Positions 1 through 5,919 of a stretch of DNA of 8,958 nt are shown here, piece by piece. The stretch is from assembly GCA_015711875.1 (NCBI GenBank), contig JACVJG010000081.1:1-8958 (forward strand), given 5' to 3'. The number at the start of each line of letters is the position of its first letter. Positions within the stretch are counted from its first letter, which is position 1. A program made the position numbers and the translations under genes. This DNA is from Candidatus Solincola jinzensis. GTDB lineage: Bacteria > Actinomycetota > Geothermincolia > Geothermincolales > RBG-13-55-18. The notes beneath the pieces were generated by a model. The model had not been told where the DNA came from, did no database searches, and saw only the letters and a list, made by a program, of their open reading frames with translations.

Positions 1-201
1 AAACGCATCCCAAAACCATTGACGTCCTTCGAGGGAAAGCGCCCGCGAAAGTTCGCGGAGGATCTTGCTTGCGGCCCTCTCAAGCGCTGGGACTTTCATC
101 GTATTATCATGCATGGAAAGGCGAGCCGAAGCCTCCCGCTCACGCTCCATTTCGACCATCCAAGGCACGAAAAAGCGCGCTTTCGGGATTCTTCTCATCA
201 T
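1..201 (-). CDS. Possible hypothetical protein, N-terminal part, cut by left window edge
   Basis: Reading the - strand from an ATG at 201 (a second ATG follows directly), the frame stays open for 67 codons to the window edge. It begins MMRRIPKARFFVPWMVEME and continues with a charged, probably helical stretch (for example ALERAASKILRELSRAL). No family is recognised. About 60% of third codon positions are G or C, only slightly above the local composition, so codon use gives weak support. No good Shine-Dalgarno lies before the ATG. A stop lies in frame just upstream at 241-243, so the start cannot be much further out. If real, it is transcribed divergently from the winged-helix gene at 243, with 41 bp between the starts. 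Overlapping + strand open frames exist here too, so a chance ORF remains possible. Confidence 0.4.
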   Translation of the reverse strand, partial: MMRRIPKARFFVPWMVEMEREREASARLSMHDNTMKVPALERAASKILRELSRALSLEGRQWFWDAF

Positions 202-242
202 CGCAGCGTTAAACGAAGATAATGATATCGAGAGGAGTGCCT

Positions 243-563
243 ATGGGTAAGCAAGGTGCGGAGAGGATGATCCCTGATGGCAACGGTGTGTGTGACAGCA
301 TCATACGCATCGAGCTCATCACCCACTTTCACCGTAATCCGGGTATGGAGAGCACTCCGGCCTGCATGGCTGAAGCCATAGGCCGCGATCTTTCACGGGT
401 GGAAGAGCAGCTGAAAAAACTCGTCCAGCTGCGCATTTTGCTGGAAAAGCCGCGCGGGGACGAGGTCTATTACCGCTATCTTCCCCCTTTGTCCTCCTCT
501 ATGGGGAGAAGAAGGGGGCCACATGCCATAGAGATGGGCGAGGCTTCCCTGGGAATAACATGA
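243..563 (+). CDS. Small winged helix-turn-helix domain protein (paralog 1)
   Basis: This is a 106-residue protein. Residues about 20-80 have a winged-helix pattern: first helix IIRIELITHFHR (20-31), a helix around MAEAIGRD (42-49), a presumed recognition helix SRVEEQLKKLVQLRIL (51-66), then a wing-like hairpin EKPRGDEVYYRYLPP (68-82). The last 24 residues are a polar tail with an RRR cluster. ATG 243 was chosen because GAGAGGAG lies 5 bases upstream; the in-frame ATG at 222 lies before that ribosome site. No signal peptide or membrane segment is visible. It resembles the next + strand gene along the whole domain, so the two are probably an old tandem duplication. The presumed recognition helix is rich in Glu, which fits protein contact at least as well as DNA contact. 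The function is unknown; a transcriptional regulator is the default inference. Confidence 0.7.
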   Translation: MGKQGAERMIPDGNGVCDSIIRIELITHFHRNPGMESTPACMAEAIGRDLSRVEEQLKKLVQLRILLEKPRGDEVYYRYLPPLSSSMGRRRGPHAIEMGEASLGIT

Positions 564-689
564 CCTCTCGGGTGGTCTTGGGGACCTTCACGAAAACGCT
601 GCGAACAGCCATGACGCATGAGGGAAAACCGTTCACCCCTTGCAAGTTACCATTCGGTACGCGGATAGCTCCTTTGACGGAGAGTTTCT

Positions 690-718
690 TTGCGCCAGGC
701 CGTATTGACGGGGATAAT
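690..718 (+). promoter_or_regulatory. Weak candidate promoter for the second winged-helix gene
   Basis: GATAAT at 713-718 matches five of six bases of the -10 consensus. TTGCGC at 690-695 lies 17 bases before it and matches TTGACA only at the first three bases. It sits in the 207-bp gap between the two winged-helix genes, and the transcript would start about 45 bases before the ATG at 771. The rest of the gap (564-770) shows no gene or terminator that can be supported. Confidence 0.25.
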
Positions 719-770
719 CTGTTCATGGAAAGGATTCCTGCGGTAGGGGCAAGGAAAGCGGGGAGGAGAT

Positions 771-1250
771 ATGTCCGGCAAGGTCATAAGGGTTGAGGTC
801 ATAGCCTTTTTCAACCGCTTTCCACAAAAGATGTGCACCTGCGAGGAAATCTCCGAGATACTGCAAAAACCGCAAGAGGAGGTCGAGTCCCAACTCGAGA
901 GCCTTGTGCGCTTAGGCCTGCTGGAGCGCCTCGATGAGGGGGGAGCGGCCATCTTCCGCGCCAGGGCCGCTTATACCGGCGTCAACCATTGCCATTTCCA
1001 TGTGGAGACGCGGAAGAGCGTGGATGTGGATGGTGCCTCCAGGGCGAGCGCCACTGAAGCCGAAGAGGTTCTCGGGGGCTGGAAAGACCATCTAGAGGAA
1101 GCCCCCAACCCGATGGCGATGCCGGTCACGGGTGCAGGAGGGGCGGCGGAGGCCCTGAAACAATGTGATGGAACCGAGCCGTCGGTGGACGACTTTTCAA
1201 AAGCCGACAGGGGAGATCATCGGCGACGCTACCTGTCCATGTTCTTGTAA
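771..1250 (+). CDS. Winged helix-turn-helix domain protein with long C-terminal tail (paralog 2)
   Basis: This is a 159-residue protein whose ATG follows GGGGAGGAG at close spacing. Residues about 4-65 repeat the domain of the gene at 243: KVIRVEVIAFFNRF (4-17), helix CEEISEILQ (24-32), presumed recognition helix PQEEVESQLESLVRLGLL (34-51), wing to about residue 65. The two proteins align without gaps (residue n of the first to n-15 here) with 17 identities over 46 positions. The presumed recognition helix is strongly acidic. Residues about 68-159 form a tail with no recognised fold: HCHFH near 73-77, a Gly/Ala/Glu-rich low-complexity stretch, then a charged end finishing RRRYLSMFL. It converges on the nuclease gene with 23 bp between stops and no clear terminator. 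No target or pathway can be named; a DNA-binding regulator or a protein-interaction adaptor are both possible. Confidence 0.75.
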   Translation: MSGKVIRVEVIAFFNRFPQKMCTCEEISEILQKPQEEVESQLESLVRLGLLERLDEGGAAIFRARAAYTGVNHCHFHVETRKSVDVDGASRASATEAEEVLGGWKDHLEEAPNPMAMPVTGAGGAAEALKQCDGTEPSVDDFSKADRGDHRRRYLSMFL

Positions 1251-1273
1251 GCCACCAAAGGCCAGACGCCGTC

Positions 1274-2143
1274 CTAATCGTTTTGAGCTTCTTGCCCGAT
1301 TTCGCAAGGGGTGGAAATACCCAGGGAGTCCATCTCCGCTTTCAACTCGCTTATGAGCTCGTCCAGCCTTTCCCGCCTCCTGACTAGGGCGCGGAGGCGG
1401 GAGCGGTATCCATCCTCTCCGACGTCACGAGCGGTTTCCGGGCAGATATCTCGGTAGGAGCACCAGGGACACAGGCGGTTCGGGGTCGGGGAGAAGTCGC
1501 CCTGGGAAATACGGTCGGCCACGCGGTCGATGCGCTCCCGGACACGGGCTATCCCCTCGCCATCGAGGGGACGGGTGGAGTAACGCTGGTTGGGCACAAG
1601 GTAGTAAAAAGTGAGTTTGGACGGGGTTATTCCCCACACCTCACCACAGGCGAGCTGGTAAATGGGAAGCTGTAAGTCCTCCCGCAGCCTGGCTATCTCC
1701 GGGAGCCGACGATTGGTCTTGTAGTCGATGATCTCGTACCTCCCGTCCGCATGACGGTCCACGCGGTCGATGACCCCGCTGAGGACGTAGCTCCCCATGT
1801 CCAGCTCGAAACGCTCCTCCAGCGCCACCGGGAGGCGGAAATCGGCCATGTTGACATGGTAGTAACAGCTCAAAACCTCACGCGCGTGTTCGAGAAACGC
1901 CCTTTCCTGCTCCTCGCCCTCGAAACCCTCGCTGCTCCAGCAGCAGGTCAGGTATTCCAGAAACTCATCGAGGGTGGGGGGCACGGGGACGTCGCGCCGG
2001 TATAGCCACTCCAGGGCGGCGTGCAGGCTCCTACCGAAGGAGAGGTGAGGGCTTGGCTCCTCCTCTATGCCATCGATGTAACGATACCGGTAGGAAAGGG
2101 GGCAACGCTCGTATGCACTGATGGCGGTGTAACTCAGACGCAT
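1274..2143 (-). CDS. RecB/Cas4-like PD-(D/E)XK nuclease with Fe-S cluster cysteines
   Basis: This 289-residue protein carries the motifs of the PD-(D/E)XK superfamily (PDDEXK_1, RecB/AddB/Cas4 type). They are His41 in GRSLHAALE, Asp126 in LSGVIDRVD, Asp140-x-Lys142 in IIDYKTNR, and the QxxxY motif Gln158/Tyr162 in LQLPIYQLA. Cys14 (YERCP) and Cys225, Cys228 and Cys234 (CPWCSYRDICP) match the split cysteine arrangement that holds a 4Fe-4S cluster in Cas4 and AddB. All catalytic residues are present, so it should be an active metal-dependent DNA nuclease. After the cluster comes a charged, probably coiled-coil helix (about 248-275) and a short tail. The start is secure: AGGAGG (2150-2155) lies 6 bases before the ATG. 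It is divergent from dnaE and has no helicase partner or cas gene beside it. A repair or recombination role is inferred; the substrate is unknown. Confidence 0.88.
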   Translation of the reverse strand: MRLSYTAISAYERCPLSYRYRYIDGIEEEPSPHLSFGRSLHAALEWLYRRDVPVPPTLDEFLEYLTCCWSSEGFEGEEQERAFLEHAREVLSCYYHVNMADFRLPVALEERFELDMGSYVLSGVIDRVDRHADGRYEIIDYKTNRRLPEIARLREDLQLPIYQLACGEVWGITPSKLTFYYLVPNQRYSTRPLDGEGIARVRERIDRVADRISQGDFSPTPNRLCPWCSYRDICPETARDVGEDGYRSRLRALVRRRERLDELISELKAEMDSLGISTPCEIGQEAQND

Positions 2144-2273
2144 GACGATCCTCCTACCGTATATGCCGCTATCTCCAATAGGGGCGCACTATGTCGAATA
2201 CCCTTCCGTGGACAAGCGCGAGGCCGCCGGCCGCCACGAGAAGGGCAACGGGCTGCATGTCGCCACGGGAAGT

Positions 2274-2279
2274 TATAAT
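2274..2279 (+). promoter_or_regulatory. Perfect -10 element (TATAAT), probable dnaE promoter
   Basis: TATAAT stands out against GC-rich surroundings. No good -35 hexamer lies 16-18 bases upstream (the sequence there is GGCTGC-like), and the extended -10 TGN is missing. Transcription would start near 2286, giving a leader of about 120 bases to the TTG start at 2408. The same AT island reads TATTAT on the - strand, so it could also serve the nuclease gene. Confidence 0.4.
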
Positions 2280-2372
2280 AACACCGACCGGTGACGAAAA
2301 GGACCCGGATGGAAGGGTGGCGAAATCCCTCTTGGGGTGGTGACGCCTCTCTGCTATGCGGCAGCGGCGTCC

Positions 2373-2388
2373 GAAAAGGCGCCTTTTC
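2373..2388. repeat. 16-bp perfect palindrome in the dnaE leader
   Basis: GAAAAGGCGCCTTTTC is identical to its own reverse complement. It ends 7 bases before the dnaE ribosome site GGAGGT (2396-2401). As DNA it could be a dimeric operator; as RNA it could fold into a six-pair stem with a GCGC loop beside the ribosome site. It lacks the U-tract of an intrinsic terminator. Confidence 0.55.
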
Positions 2389-2395
2389 CGCGATC

Positions 2396-2401
2396 GGAGG
2401 T
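2396..2401 (+). promoter_or_regulatory. Ribosome binding site that sets the dnaE start
   Basis: GGAGGT lies 6 bases before the in-frame TTG at 2408. The protein from there begins (M)GVPFVHLHNHTEYSMLDG, which is where DnaE proteins normally begin. This supports TTG 2408 over the in-frame GTG 2291 or ATG 2309. Confidence 0.7.
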
Positions 2402-2407
2402 GAGGAG

Positions 2408-5400
2408 TTGGGAGTCCCGTTCGTGCACCTGCACAACCATACCGAATACTCTATGCTGGACGGCGCGGCTCGCATACCGGATCTGGTGTCTACGGCGCGG
2501 GAAAAGGGTTTCGAGGCGCTGGCCATAACCGACCACGGAGGCATGTACGGCGTTATCCCTTTTTACCGCGAGGCAATGAAGCAAGGGGTCAAGCCTATCC
2601 TGGGCGTGGAGGTTTACCTGACCCTGGGTTCACGTTTCGACCGCAAGCCGGCCAAGGAAGATCCCAACCATCATCTACTCTTGCTGGCTGAGAACATGAC
2701 CGGCTACCGCAACCTCATGAAGCTGGTCACCCTCTCCTTCATGGACGGGTTCTACTATAAGCCCCGCGTGGACAAAGAGGCGCTTCGCGCCCACAACGAG
2801 GGCATCATAGCCCTTTCCGCATGTCTTAAAGGGGAGATCGCATCACGCCTCCTCGCCGATGACTACGAGGGAGCGGAGGCGGCAACGCGCGAATACCGGG
2901 ACATCTTCGGAGAGAGGCGGTTCTTCCTGGAGCTCATGGACCACGGCCTCCCGGAGGAGAGGAAGATCAACCCCGGGCTGCTGCAGCTGGCGGAGGAGCT
3001 GGGGATAGGGCTGGCGGCCAGCAACGACCTTCATTACGTGCGCAGGGAGGACAGCATCCACCACGACGTGCTGCTCTGCATCCAGACCAACTCCACCCTC
3101 GACCAGGAGGACCGGCTGAGGTTCTCTAGCGACCAGTTCTACCTCAAGGATTTCGAGGAGATGAGAGAGGTCTTCCAGGCAACGCCGGAGGCGCTGGCGA
3201 ACACGGTGGAGATCGCGGAGCGCTGCAACGTGGAGCTGGAGTTCGGGAGGTATCTACTGCCCAAGTACCAGGTACCGGATGGTTACGACCTCGACGGCTA
3301 CCTTGAGAAACTGGCCTGGGAGGGATTGCGCCAGCGCTATGCCGAGGTCACACCGGAGCTGGAGGAGAGGCTGCGTTACGAGCTCTCGGTCATCAAGGAG
3401 ATGGGGTTCTCGGGCTATTTCCTCATCGTCTGGGATTTCATCCGCCACGCCAAGGAGAAGGGCATAATGGTTGGCCCTGGAAGGGGATCGGCGGCGGGGT
3501 CGCTCACCGCCTACTGCCTGGGGATAACCATCGTGGACCCCATGCGCTATGGCCTTCTCTTCGAGCGTTTTCTAAACCCCTCCCGCCGCACCATGCCCGA
3601 TATCGACATCGACTTCTGCTACAAGCGCAGGCCGGAGGTCATCGAGTACGTCAGCCGCAAGTACGGCGAGGACCGCGTGGCGCAGATCGTGACTTTCTCC
3701 ACCATGGCGGCGCGGGCGGCGATACGCGACGCGGGCCGGGTGTTCAACCTGGAGTACGGGAAGGTGGACCGCCTGGCGAAAATGGTCCCTGAAGGGGTGA
3801 TGAACATAACCATCGACCAAGCGCTAGAGATCTCGCAGGAGTTAAGGGAGGCCTATGAGTCCGACGAGCTGGCGCGCAAGATCATCGACACCGCCCGTAA
3901 CCTGGAGGGAATAACCCGCCAGGACTCTATCCATGCCGCAGGGGTGGTGATAGCCGACGACGAGTTGTGCAACTACACCCCGCTGCAGCGCAGGGGGTCG
4001 GAGGAGGAGGTGGTGACCCAGTTCGACATGGCGGCCATCCAGGAGATCGGGCTGCTGAAGATGGATTTCCTGGGGTTGCGTACCCTTACCGTGATCAGCG
4101 ATACCCTGGACAACATCCAGCGCTTGCACGGCATACGCATCGATATCGAAAAGGTCCCCCTTGACGACCCCAAGACCTACGAGCTCCTGCAACGCGGCGA
4201 AACGGTGGGGGTGTTCCAGCTGGAGAGCGCGGGAATGCGCTCCCTACTCCAGGAACTGCGCCCGGATTGCTTTGACGACATCATCGCCTGCCTGGCTCTC
4301 TATCGACCCGGGCCCCTGCGGGGCGGATGGGTGAAGACCTTCGTCAACCGCAAGCACAAACGCGCCCCCGTCGAGTATCCCCACCCCGACCTCGAGCCGG
4401 TGCTGGAGGAGACCATGGGGATCATCCTCTACCAGGAGCAGGTCATGCGCCTGGCGGTGGAGATGGCGGGTTACAGCATGGCCGAGGCCGACGTGCTGCG
4501 CGGCGTGGTGGCCAAGAGCAAGGCCAAGGAGATGGAGGTGCACCGCACCAAGTTCGTGGAAGGGGCGGTGGCCAGGGGCTACGACCGCCGCCTGGCGCAG
4601 ATGATCTTCGACCTGGTGAAGGAGTTCGGCTTTTACGGCTTCAACAAAAGCCATTCCACCGCCTATGCCGTGATCTCCTACCAGACGGCCTATCTAAAAG
4701 CCCACTACCCCAAGGAGTTCATGGCCGCCAACCTCACCAGCGTGACCGGGAACAAGGACAAGGTGCCGGTGTTCGTGAACGAATGCCGCAAGCTGGGAAT
4801 ACCCATCCTACCGCCCGACATCAACGAAAGCCTCAAGGAGTTCACTCCCGTGGAGGAAGGGATACGCTTCGGGCTGTCCGCGGTGCGCAACCTGGGGGAG
4901 AGCGCCGCGGAAAAGATCATCGCCCTGCGCAGGGAACAGGGACCTTACCGCTCCTTGCTCGACTTCTGCACCAGGGTCGGACCGGGGGTGGTGAACAAAC
5001 GCGCCCTGGAGAGCCTGATCAAGAGCGGCGCTTTCGATTTCCTGGGTTACACCCGCAACCACCTCCTTAAAGTGTATGAGCGCGTAGCGGACATGGCAGC
5101 CGAAAGGCAGCGCCTCATCGAGGAGGGGCAGTTCTCGCTCTTCGGAGAGGAGGACGTGGATGACCCCTTTGCCGAGGAAGCGGTGGAAGAGGAGCTCCCC
5201 AGGGACGTCATGCTGGCGTATGAGAAGGAGATGCTGGGCATATACGTGACCGATCATCCCCTCATGCAAGTAAAAGACGAGCTGCGCCGCCACGTGGAGT
5301 GCGAGATCGCGGATCTCCCCGAGCTCGCCGACGGATCCGTGAAGTGGATCGGTGGGATCATCGGCAAGATATCCCAGAGAGTCACCAAAAAGGGCGACCT

Positions 5401-5845
5401 CATGGCCAGCCTCAGCCTGGAGGACCTCACAGGCAGGGTGGAGGTGACGGTTTTCCCCGCCCTCTTCGCCCAGAACCGCGAGATACTGCGCGAGGACGGT
5501 ATCGTGTGCGTAAAAGCGAGGGTTGAGGCGGGGGATAGGGACGAGGAAAGCGGTGGTACCGTGCGGGTGGTGGCCCTGGAGCTGAAGGAGCCGCGCCTGC
5601 GCAAGCCCGAGGACTGCGAGCTATGCATAAGGCTGCTGCGCTATCAGGCGGAAAAGGACACCCTCGAGGACCTCAAACGCGTTCTGGGGAGACATCCGGG
5701 CAGGACCCCTGTTAAACTCAAGCTTGAGGAAGGGGACACCCTGAAGGTCTTCCGCCTTCCGAAGGAGTTGAGCGTGGATCCGGACAGCTCCTTGTACGCT
5801 GAGGTGCTGTCGCTCCTGGGAGAGGGCTGCATAGCCCTGGAATAG
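2408..5845 (+). CDS. dnaE: DNA polymerase III alpha subunit (DnaE1)
   Basis: This is the catalytic subunit of the replicative polymerase. From TTG 2408 it has 1145 residues, normal for DnaE1. The PHP domain (about 5-215) shows all expected metal ligands: His9, His11, Asp18, His43 (TDHG), Glu68 (GVEVY), His89, Cys139, Asp207 and His209 (NDLHY). The polymerase core has GPGRGSAAGS (from 356), the catalytic pair Asp400/Asp402 in PDIDIDF, the third aspartate Asp553 in KMDFLGLRT, and FNKSHSTAY (from 745). A helix-hairpin-helix region follows (about 818-880), then the beta-clamp motif QFSLF (908-912), an OB fold (about 979-1065) and a C-terminal domain. PolC is excluded by the domain order and the absence of an inserted DEDD exonuclease. 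The intact PHP site suggests built-in 3'-5' proofreading, as known for M. tuberculosis DnaE1. hisD follows after 74 bp with no clear terminator, so the two may share a transcript. Confidence 0.97.
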   Translation: MGVPFVHLHNHTEYSMLDGAARIPDLVSTAREKGFEALAITDHGGMYGVIPFYREAMKQGVKPILGVEVYLTLGSRFDRKPAKEDPNHHLLLLAENMTGYRNLMKLVTLSFMDGFYYKPRVDKEALRAHNEGIIALSACLKGEIASRLLADDYEGAEAATREYRDIFGERRFFLELMDHGLPEERKINPGLLQLAEELGIGLAASNDLHYVRREDSIHHDVLLCIQTNSTLDQEDRLRFSSDQFYLKDFEEMREVFQATPEALANTVEIAERCNVELEFGRYLLPKYQVPDGYDLDGYLEKLAWEGLRQRYAEVTPELEERLRYELSVIKEMGFSGYFLIVWDFIRHAKEKGIMVGPGRGSAAGSLTAYCLGITIVDPMRYGLLFERFLNPSRRTMPDIDIDFCYKRRPEVIEYVSRKYGEDRVAQIVTFSTMAARAAIRDAGRVFNLEYGKVDRLAKMVPEGVMNITIDQALEISQELREAYESDELARKIIDTARNLEGITRQDSIHAAGVVIADDELCNYTPLQRRGSEEEVVTQFDMAAIQEIGLLKMDFLGLRTLTVISDTLDNIQRLHGIRIDIEKVPLDDPKTYELLQRGETVGVFQLESAGMRSLLQELRPDCFDDIIACLALYRPGPLRGGWVKTFVNRKHKRAPVEYPHPDLEPVLEETMGIILYQEQVMRLAVEMAGYSMAEADVLRGVVAKSKAKEMEVHRTKFVEGAVARGYDRRLAQMIFDLVKEFGFYGFNKSHSTAYAVISYQTAYLKAHYPKEFMAANLTSVTGNKDKVPVFVNECRKLGIPILPPDINESLKEFTPVEEGIRFGLSAVRNLGESAAEKIIALRREQGPYRSLLDFCTRVGPGVVNKRALESLIKSGAFDFLGYTRNHLLKVYERVADMAAERQRLIEEGQFSLFGEEDVDDPFAEEAVEEELPRDVMLAYEKEMLGIYVTDHPLMQVKDELRRHVECEIADLPELADGSVKWIGGIIGKISQRVTKKGDLMASLSLEDLTGRVEVTVFPALFAQNREILREDGIVCVKARVEAGDRDEESGGTVRVVALELKEPRLRKPEDCELCIRLLRYQAEKDTLEDLKRVLGRHPGRTPVKLKLEEGDTLKVFRLPKELSVDPDSSLYAEVLSLLGEGCIALE

Positions 5846-5855
5846 AGACAGGCGC

Positions 5856-5895
5856 GGCGGCCGCAGCAAGGCTGTGACAGCGTGCCGAAGCCGCC
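5856..5895 (+). repeat. Inverted repeat in the dnaE-hisD gap
   Basis: GGCGGC (5856-5861) is complementary to GCCGCC (5890-5895), and between them lies the smaller inverted repeat GCTGTGACAGC (5871-5881). Together they could fold as two nested stems directly before the hisD ribosome site. No T-run follows, so it is not a standard terminator. It may be chance in GC-rich DNA. Confidence 0.25.
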
Positions 5896-5919
5896 TTGAA
5901 GGAGGAAACAAGGGAAAGC

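Larger units (their letters stand above)
2144..2407. other. Divergent control region between the nuclease gene and dnaE
   Basis: These 264 bp separate the divergent starts of the nuclease (-) and dnaE (+). They hold the nuclease ribosome site (2150-2155), an AT-rich island at 2271-2283 containing TATAAT, a 16-bp perfect palindrome (2373-2388) and the dnaE ribosome site (2396-2401). On the - strand, TTGTCC (2210-2215) and CATAGT (2188-2193), 16 bases apart, could be a weak promoter for the nuclease. No LexA-type box was recognised by eye. A + strand frame open from GTG 2291 into dnaE exists, but its protein does not look like DnaE. Confidence 0.5.

Noticed and set aside
218..223. GATAAT as a -10 for the first winged-helix gene
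   Set aside because: It lies only a few bases before the ribosome site (230-237), so a transcript start about 7 bases downstream would cut into it, and no -35 was found.
560..796. A + strand 78-codon frame whose ATG overlaps the stop of the first winged-helix gene (ATGA)
   Set aside because: No Shine-Dalgarno, a composition rich in Arg/Thr/Pro without recognisable pattern, and overlap with the better-supported start at 771.
1274..2143. Calling the nuclease Cas4
   Set aside because: The Fe-S and PD-(D/E)XK motifs are shared with AddB and RecB-like exonucleases, and no cas gene or repeat array is in the window.
2222..2235. GGCCGCC direct repeat upstream of dnaE
   Set aside because: Two 7-base copies in GC-rich DNA are expected by chance, and they lie upstream of the candidate -10 without other support.
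4327..5070. A 247-codon + strand frame inside dnaE
   Set aside because: It overlaps conserved DnaE core motifs in another frame, and its Gly/Arg/Gln/Pro-rich product is typical of an out-of-frame reading of GC-rich coding DNA.
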